Below are positions 31,739 to 36,712 of a DNA stretch of 36,712 nt, one piece after another. The DNA comes from Lachnospiraceae bacterium UBA3638 (GTDB lineage: Bacteria; Bacillota; Clostridia; Lachnospirales; Lachnospiraceae), in NCBI GenBank assembly GCA_002373595.1, contig DFKT01000101.1, forward strand, positions 1-36,712. Reading direction: 5' to 3'. The position numbers were made by a program, and so were the translations under genes. The notes under the pieces were generated by a model that worked only from the letters and a program-made list of their open reading frames with translations, searched no databases and was not told where the DNA came from. Positions within the stretch are counted from its first letter, which is position 1. Every line of letters begins with the position of its first letter.

Positions 31739-34083
31739 TGAGCGGACTTAATGGTTTAAATGATGAACAACAGGCGGCGGTCCTTCATACCGAAGGACCG
31801 CTCCTTATATTAGCGGGAGCGGGAAGCGGCAAGACCCGAACGATCACGCATCGTATCGCTTACCTTATCGATGAGAAAGGCGTAAATCCCTGGAATATCC
31901 TGGCGATCACTTTTACCAACAAAGCGGCGCAGGAGATGAGGGACAGAGTAAACAAACTCGTGGGATACGGTGCCGATCAGATATGGGTTATGACTTTCCA
32001 CGCAACCTGCATCAGGATCTTAAGGAGGAATATACACCTCCTCGGTTTTGATGAGCATTTCACGGTTTATGATGCGGATGATCAGAAGACTGTGATGAAG
32101 GATGTCTGCAAGAAGCTGAATATAGACACCAAGAGATACAAGGAAAAGACGCTGCTTAACGAGATCTCCAATGCAAAGGACAATCTCGTGGGCGTGCAGG
32201 AATATGAGAATTCCGTAATGGGAGACTCTACCAAAGCTCCCTATGCGAGATGCTACAGAGAGTATCAGGAGACCCTGCAGAGAAGCAATGCTCTGGACTT
32301 CGACGATATCATCTGTATGACTGTAAGGCTTTTCAAGGAGTATCCCGAAGTCCTTGAGAAGTATCAGGAGAGATTTAAGTACATACATGTAGATGAGTAT
32401 CAGGATACTAACTATGCTCAGTTTGAACTGGTGAGATTACTCGCGGGAAAGTATCGCAATCTCTGCGTGGTCGGAGACGATGATCAGAGTATATACAAAT
32501 TCCGCGGTGCAAATATACGAAACATCCTCGACTTTGAGATGCATTACGACGATGCTACGGTAATAAAACTCGAGGAAAACTACAGATCTACAGGCTATAT
32601 CCTCAAGTGCGCCAATGCCGTTATCAGAAACAATATCGGCAGAAAGGACAAGACTCTTCGAACGGAGAAAGCTGACGGGGAGAAAGTAAAATTCATACAA
32701 TGTGAGAATGCGTATGAGGAAGCGGAAACGATCTGCTCCGATGTAAGACGTGGCGTTAGGGACGGTGGCTCCTATAATGACTACGCCGTGCTCTACAGGA
32801 CAAATGCACAGGCGCGTATCATTGAGGAGAGATTTGTCACTGCAGGCATTCCATACAATGTCGTAGGTGGTGTGAACTTCTATGCGAGAGCCGAGATCAA
32901 GGATATACTCGCATATCTTAAGACGATAGATAACGGTACGGATGATGTTGCTCTTCGCCGCATCATCAATATCCCGAAGAGGGGCATAGGTGCGACATCG
33001 CTCGGTAAGGTGGCTGAATTTGCTGAAATTAGGGATATCACGCTTTACGAAGCAATGACCAGAGCGGACGAAATTCCCGGACTCGGAAAGACTGCATATA
33101 AGATAAAAGCATTCACTGATATGATAGGATCATTCAGAGGGTATCTCGATATCAAGAATGTCCCTGAGATGATAAAGCATATCACTGAGCAGATCGGTTA
33201 CGAGGAATATCTGCGCGATAATGATGAGGAGAGCGCGGACGACCGTATCGCGAATATCGACGAACTCATAACCAAAGCTGTCGTATATGATGAACAGAAG
33301 AATGCGGAGAATGAGATCGCTGATCTTACCGGATTTCTTGAAGAAGTAGCTCTGGTAAGTGATATAGACGGAGCAAACTTTGAAGACGGAAGAGTGCTCC
33401 TTATGACGCTGCACTCGGCTAAGGGACTTGAGTTTCCTAATGTGTATATCGCGGGTATGGAGGATGGTCTCTTCCCCGGTTATATGTCCGTAAGTTCAGA
33501 TTCGGACGATGACCTCGAGGAGGAGAGAAGGCTTGCTTACGTAGGCATCACGAGGGCTGAGGAGCATCTGACACTGCTGTGCGCAAAGCAGAGGATGCTG
33601 CGCGGAGAGATGCAGTACAATGCAATAAGCCGCTTCGTAAAGGAGATTCCGTCCGAATATCTGGACGGCTACATCCCCAAGAGCCGTAACAGCTATATTG
33701 ACAGAACTGACGACAGACGCTTATCCGGCGGTTACGGAGACTCATATGGATCCGGTTACGGAGACTCGTACGGAGCGGGATATGACAGGGGTTCTGTCAG
33801 TCGTTCGTATGATACAGGAAGAAAAGCCGGCGAGGCTGTCGGCAAAGCGACTCTCAAAGCCAAACCGTATTCGCTGGGCCTTTCCGGACTTAAGAAGGGT
33901 GCCGATACTGCTGCATCCGAACCGGATTACAAAGTCGGAGACCGTGTACGGCATATTAAATTCGGTGCAGGAACGGTAACCGCGATGGTCAAGGAAACAA
34001 GGGATTACAAGGTTACAGTCGACTTTGACGCAAGCGGTACGAAAGTCATGTATGCAGCGTTTGCGAAGCTGGTCAGGTGCTGA
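31738..34083 (+). CDS. pcrA: ATP-dependent DNA helicase PcrA/UvrD
   Basis: Superfamily 1A 3'-5' helicase for repair and replication. The 781-residue protein shows motif I AGAGSGKT (26-33), motif II VDEYQD (about 217), motif III VVGDDDQSIYKFRGA, motif V MTLHSAKGLEFPNVY and motif VI RRLAYVGITRAEEHL. The C-terminal region carries Gly/Tyr/Ser repeats (about 664-690) and ends in the Tudor-like RNA-polymerase-binding domain (KVGDRVRHIKFGAGTV). No ribosome site precedes the ATG, which overlaps the stop of the SPFH gene, so translation is probably coupled. Confidence 0.96.
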   Translation: MSGLNGLNDEQQAAVLHTEGPLLILAGAGSGKTRTITHRIAYLIDEKGVNPWNILAITFTNKAAQEMRDRVNKLVGYGADQIWVMTFHATCIRILRRNIHLLGFDEHFTVYDADDQKTVMKDVCKKLNIDTKRYKEKTLLNEISNAKDNLVGVQEYENSVMGDSTKAPYARCYREYQETLQRSNALDFDDIICMTVRLFKEYPEVLEKYQERFKYIHVDEYQDTNYAQFELVRLLAGKYRNLCVVGDDDQSIYKFRGANIRNILDFEMHYDDATVIKLEENYRSTGYILKCANAVIRNNIGRKDKTLRTEKADGEKVKFIQCENAYEEAETICSDVRRGVRDGGSYNDYAVLYRTNAQARIIEERFVTAGIPYNVVGGVNFYARAEIKDILAYLKTIDNGTDDVALRRIINIPKRGIGATSLGKVAEFAEIRDITLYEAMTRADEIPGLGKTAYKIKAFTDMIGSFRGYLDIKNVPEMIKHITEQIGYEEYLRDNDEESADDRIANIDELITKAVVYDEQKNAENEIADLTGFLEEVALVSDIDGANFEDGRVLLMTLHSAKGLEFPNVYIAGMEDGLFPGYMSVSSDSDDDLEEERRLAYVGITRAEEHLTLLCAKQRMLRGEMQYNAISRFVKEIPSEYLDGYIPKSRNSYIDRTDDRRLSGGYGDSYGSGYGDSYGAGYDRGSVSRSYDTGRKAGEAVGKATLKAKPYSLGLSGLKKGADTAASEPDYKVGDRVRHIKFGAGTVTAMVKETRDYKVTVDFDASGTKVMYAAFAKLVRC
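33730..33776 (+). repeat. 24-bp tandem repeat inside pcrA
   Basis: GGTTACGGAGACTC occurs at 33730 and 33754, a 24-bp period that encodes an eight-residue unit (GYGDSYGS). It lies in the disordered linker before the Tudor-like domain, so copy-number change would stay in frame. Confidence 0.75.
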
Positions 34084-34175
34084 AGCCGGGCATATGCCCA
34101 AAAATGATGTAAAATTACGGAAAATGTGATATTATATGATTGATGTGCAATCAAAATCATAAGGAGGATGAAGAT

Positions 34176-34523
34176 ATGTCCAGACTTGATACCATAAAAG
34201 CACTTGGCCTTGAAGGCATTAATAATCTCAGTGCCCTCGGAAATATGGGACTTGAGGAACTTTCCAATCTTGCTAAGCTTGCAAAGGCTATGGGCAGGAA
34301 AGAGGAGGAAGCGATCGTGGAAGAAATCAAAGAAGACAAGAAAGTAAAAGCATGGGTCGTTGTTCTTGCTATCGTTGGTATAGTAGCTATCGGAGCTATC
34401 ATCGGATATCTCCTTTATCGTTATTTCAAGCCCGATTATCTTGAGGATTTCGATGACGAATTCGAAGATATCGATGAGTTTGAGGATGATGACGACTTCT
34501 TTGTAGACGAGGACGAGGCCTGA
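34176..34523 (+). CDS. Small single-pass membrane protein with acidic tail
   Basis: A 115-residue protein: an amphipathic Leu/Gly/Asn-rich N-terminal half (TIKALGLEGINNLSALGNMG), a charged EEIKEDKK stretch, one transmembrane helix (about 60-83) and a very acidic tail with DEFEDIDEFEDDDDFFVDED. AAGGAGG (34161-34167) fixes the ATG at 34176 and rules out the longer frame from 34140. No family with a known role is recognized. It lies two bases before the rRNA methyltransferase start. Confidence 0.75.
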   Translation: MSRLDTIKALGLEGINNLSALGNMGLEELSNLAKLAKAMGRKEEEAIVEEIKEDKKVKAWVVVLAIVGIVAIGAIIGYLLYRYFKPDYLEDFDDEFEDIDEFEDDDDFFVDEDEA

Positions 34524-34525
34524 CC

Positions 34526-36019
34526 TTGAAGAAAGGTGAGACTTACGAAGGCGTATGTCTTAAGACTGTTTTTCCCTGCAAAGGGATAGTCGGGACCGAT
34601 GAAGGAAATGTGATCGTAAAAGGTGCACTTCCCGGTCAGAGAGTAAGTTTCAGGATCAATAAGAACAAGCACGGCATCGTAGAAGGCGCGCTTACAGGTG
34701 TACTCGAGAAAAGCGCTGATGAGAAGGCAGAAGCTGAGAAGAGGAAGATATGCCCTCATTTCGGTATCTGCGGAGGATGCTCATATATATCGCTTCCTTA
34801 CGAAGCGGAATTAAAGATAAAAGAAGAACAGATGCTGGATCTGTTTACTCCCGTATTGAAGCAGTGCGGGGATGAGATCAGTGATAAATGGCAGGGGATT
34901 TTTGTGAGTCCTCTGCCTTTTGAATACAGAAATAAAATGGAATTCTCCTTCGGTGACGAGTATAAGGACGGACCGCTCGCACTGGGAATGCACAGAAAAG
35001 GATCGCTGTATGACATAGTCACAGTTGATGAGTGCATGATCGTTGACGAGGATTACAGAGCTGTGATCCGGGCAACTCTTGATTTCTTTAAGTCTAAAGA
35101 TATTCCCTTTTATCACAAAAGCAGATGCGAAGGATATTTAAGACATCTCCTCGTAAGAAAAGCACATGCGACCGGGGAGATGCTCACCGCACTCGTTACA
35201 TCGTCACAGGCTCCCGACAGTGAAAAACAGCTCCTAAAAGAGTATGCGGAGGTCGTAAAGAATGCTGCGCCTCATACAGGTGTGATACATATAGTTAACG
35301 ACTCGCAGGCTGATGTGGTAAAGGCTGACAGGATAGAGATTTTATATGGTCGTGACTATATAAATGAGAGGCTCTTAGGACTTGGATTTAAGATATCTCT
35401 TTTCTCGTTCTTCCAGACCAATACGGTGGGAGCGGAAGTGCTCTACAGCAAGGTAAGAGAATATGTATCGCTGGCTGCAGAAGCCGCTAAAACAGAAGGG
35501 TTCGGAGAAGTGTACGATCTCTACTGCGGCACGGGAACCATAACTCAGTTGGTCGCATCCGTAGCAGAACATGTGACGGGAGTGGAGATAGTAGAGGAAG
35601 CCGTAGAGGCCGCAAAGGAGAATGCGGTGCTTAACGGTATAGACAATGTAAGCTTTATCGCGGGCGATGTATTAAAAGTACTCGACGACCTGAATGAGAG
35701 ACCGGGGCTTATCATACTCGATCCGCCAAGGGACGGAGTTCATCCCAAGGCTCTGCCGAAGATCCTTTCGTATGATTCCAAATATCTGATCTATGTATCA
35801 TGCAAGCCGACAAGCCTCGCACGTGATCTCGTGCCTGTCTATGAAGCGGGATACCGCGTGGTGAAGATGTGCTGCGTGGACCAGTTCCCCTGGACCAGCG
35901 GAGCAGAAGTCTGTTGTTTACTTGAACAATTAAAATCCGCGAAGGAGCATATCGAGATTACGATTGATGCTGAGGATTACTATAGGATCAAGGATTCCGA
36001 TAAGAAACAGGATGAGTAA
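34526..36019 (+). CDS. rlmD: 23S rRNA (uracil-5-)-methyltransferase, RlmD/RumA family
   Basis: SAM-dependent enzyme making m5U in 23S rRNA. The 497-residue protein has an N-terminal TRAM/OB domain (about 1-60), an iron-sulfur cluster site CPHFGICGGC (about 76-85), a central domain, and the methyltransferase domain with DLYCGTGTITQLVA, ILDPPRDGVHPKAL and the catalytic cysteine in YVSCKPTSLARDL. The start is a TTG (MKKGETYEG) with GAGG 7 nt upstream. Whether it modifies one position (RlmC or RlmD) or both (RlmCD) cannot be told from sequence. Confidence 0.92.
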   Translation: MKKGETYEGVCLKTVFPCKGIVGTDEGNVIVKGALPGQRVSFRINKNKHGIVEGALTGVLEKSADEKAEAEKRKICPHFGICGGCSYISLPYEAELKIKEEQMLDLFTPVLKQCGDEISDKWQGIFVSPLPFEYRNKMEFSFGDEYKDGPLALGMHRKGSLYDIVTVDECMIVDEDYRAVIRATLDFFKSKDIPFYHKSRCEGYLRHLLVRKAHATGEMLTALVTSSQAPDSEKQLLKEYAEVVKNAAPHTGVIHIVNDSQADVVKADRIEILYGRDYINERLLGLGFKISLFSFFQTNTVGAEVLYSKVREYVSLAAEAAKTEGFGEVYDLYCGTGTITQLVASVAEHVTGVEIVEEAVEAAKENAVLNGIDNVSFIAGDVLKVLDDLNERPGLIILDPPRDGVHPKALPKILSYDSKYLIYVSCKPTSLARDLVPVYEAGYRVVKMCCVDQFPWTSGAEVCCLLEQLKSAKEHIEITIDAEDYYRIKDSDKKQDE

Positions 36020-36045
36020 TTAACAGGTCCATTATATTCCACCCA

Positions 36046-36100
36046 CGCATTGCGAACGGCTGTTGATTGTGGTATATTCTAACCATAAACACGCAATGCG
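36046..36100 (+). promoter_or_regulatory. Promoter bracketed by twin palindromic operators
   Basis: TTGCGA (36050-36055), 17 bp, TATATT (36073-36078). Two near-identical 11-mers flank it: ACGCATTGCGA (36045-36055), whose palindrome CGCA-T-TGCG overlaps the -35, and ACGCAATGCGA (36091-36101), whose palindrome CGCA-A-TGCG lies just downstream of the start site. Centres are 46 bp apart. Autoregulation by the HTH protein encoded next is the simplest reading. Confidence 0.75.
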
Positions 36101-36110
36101 AGGTAGCGAC

Positions 36111-36712
36111 ATGGATATAGCAAAATCTATAAAAGAGCTGAGAGAAAGTACAGGGATGTCACGCAAGGAGTTTTCAGAGCATACGGGCATCCCTGTTCGT
36201 ACATTAGAAGATTGGGAGGCAGGAAGAAGAACACCGCCGGAATATATCCCGAGGTTGTTGGCATATCAGATAAAATTCGAGGGGATTTTTGCTGAAAAAA
36301 AGAAAGCAAAAAATAAGATTGACATTGTTACTGATCTGGACGGGAACAAAATAGTCTTGATTAATGATATATTATTTAAGTCAAGAAGATCGATTAATTG
36401 GGATGACATAGAACAGATATTAATGCACTATATCGGGGAATACTACGAGATTGCCGAAACTGCAGAAAAGGTATATATAGGATCAGATTTTCCGGATGAG
36501 TTTACACATTCAAAATATACAAAAGCTATTAGAGGTGCAAATGAGAAGGCAAAGGCTAATGTGATAACTGCAATTGGTGAATTAATCCAGATTTCAGATA
36601 AGAAGGCAGAATTCCCGGATTATGGCAACCGCCATGGTAATAAAGCAAAAAACGGATGGTATCGATATGATACAAGGTTTGGAATTCCGGTTTATAGTGA
36701 AGTTGGTGAAAT
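36111..36712 (+). CDS. XRE-type HTH protein fused to a probable BECR-fold nuclease-like domain (3' end outside window)
   Basis: The visible 200 residues start with an XRE helix-turn-helix (MSRKEFSEHTGIPVRTLEDW, about 16-35, then EAGRRTPP). A linker of about 25 residues follows. Residues 70-200 contain DIVTDLDGNKIVLINDILF, IGSDFPDEFTHSKYTKAI, AKANVITAIGELI, then FPDYGNRHGNKAKNGWYRYD and FGIPVYSEVGE. The last block (basic residues, W-Y-R-Y-D, then a strand) resembles the LPD3-like Barnase-EndoU-ColicinE5-RelE nuclease folds found on polyvalent mobile-element proteins; I recall but cannot check this. GAGGT is the ribosome site. The stop codon is beyond the window. It may be a self-regulating toxin-antitoxin-like protein or a mobile-element regulator. 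Confidence 0.7.
   Translation, partial: MDIAKSIKELRESTGMSRKEFSEHTGIPVRTLEDWEAGRRTPPEYIPRLLAYQIKFEGIFAEKKKAKNKIDIVTDLDGNKIVLINDILFKSRRSINWDDIEQILMHYIGEYYEIAETAEKVYIGSDFPDEFTHSKYTKAIRGANEKAKANVITAIGELIQISDKKAEFPDYGNRHGNKAKNGWYRYDTRFGIPVYSEVGE

Noticed and set aside
34087..34098. GGGCATATGCCC palindrome after pcrA as terminator
   Set aside because: Loop would be too small and it is followed by A residues, not T.
1..36712. CRISPR arrays, tRNA or rRNA genes, insertion sequences with transposase
   Set aside because: No regularly spaced repeats, no tRNA-like cloverleaf that I could recognize, and no transposase or integrase frame was seen.

Overview
The window is chromosome from a Firmicute of the class Clostridia, most likely a rumen or gut Lachnospiraceae close to Butyrivibrio. 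This is inferred from gene order (Asp23-nusB-xseAB-ispA-dxs-tlyA-nadK-argR-recN), strong AGGAGG-type ribosome sites, DUF1836 and YerC/TrpR proteins beside pcrA, an SPFH/zinc-ribbon protein, and frequent ATA and AGA/AGG codons. No species can be named from sequence alone. Almost everything lies on the plus strand; the exceptions are a kinase, a yerC-like gene and two antisense RNAs.

Layout. 1-8.6 kb: end of a TrkH potassium transporter, deoB, a C1 aminopeptidase (pepC) behind a clear promoter and leader hairpin, prfC, then two overlapping membrane-anchored EAL-domain genes of the c-di-GMP type. 8.6-19.6 kb: a tightly packed housekeeping operon (Asp23, nusB, xseA, xseB, ispA, dxs, tlyA, nadK, argR, recN) followed by typA; most junctions overlap or nearly touch. 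19.7-21.3 kb: dapA-dapB for lysine/diaminopimelate synthesis. 21.3-22.4 kb: a 234-bp near-palindromic element, then an isolated hisA of the eukaryotic (yeast HIS6) type. 22.4-25.3 kb: a degenerate LytM/M23 membrane protein paired with a bactofilin, a terminator, a CDF metal exporter and a 60-aa membrane protein.

25.3-29.4 kb is an accessory island with a different look: AT-richer, with gene fragments (NERD, methyltransferase and HD-protein remnants), an intact type I toxin-antitoxin locus, and a second copy of that locus reduced to its antisense RNA by a deletion between 6-bp repeats. Between the two copies lie a membrane-anchored Ser/Thr kinase transcribed divergently from a small HTH-like protein, a VanZ-like protein, and a secreted two-domain (FxLYD-like) protein.

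29.4-36.0 kb returns to core genes: yerC-like repressor, DUF1836 regulator with a promoter that predicts a leaderless mRNA, SPFH/zinc-ribbon protein overlapping pcrA, a small acidic membrane protein, and an RlmD-type rRNA methyltransferase. The window ends inside a gene for an XRE-type HTH fused to a probable BECR-fold nuclease-like domain. Its promoter is bracketed by twin palindromes that look like operators.

The best candidates for something poorly described are the par-like toxin locus and its orphan-antitoxin derivative, the kinase/HTH pair between them, the HTH-nuclease fusion at the right edge, and the eukaryotic-type HisA beside the palindromic element.
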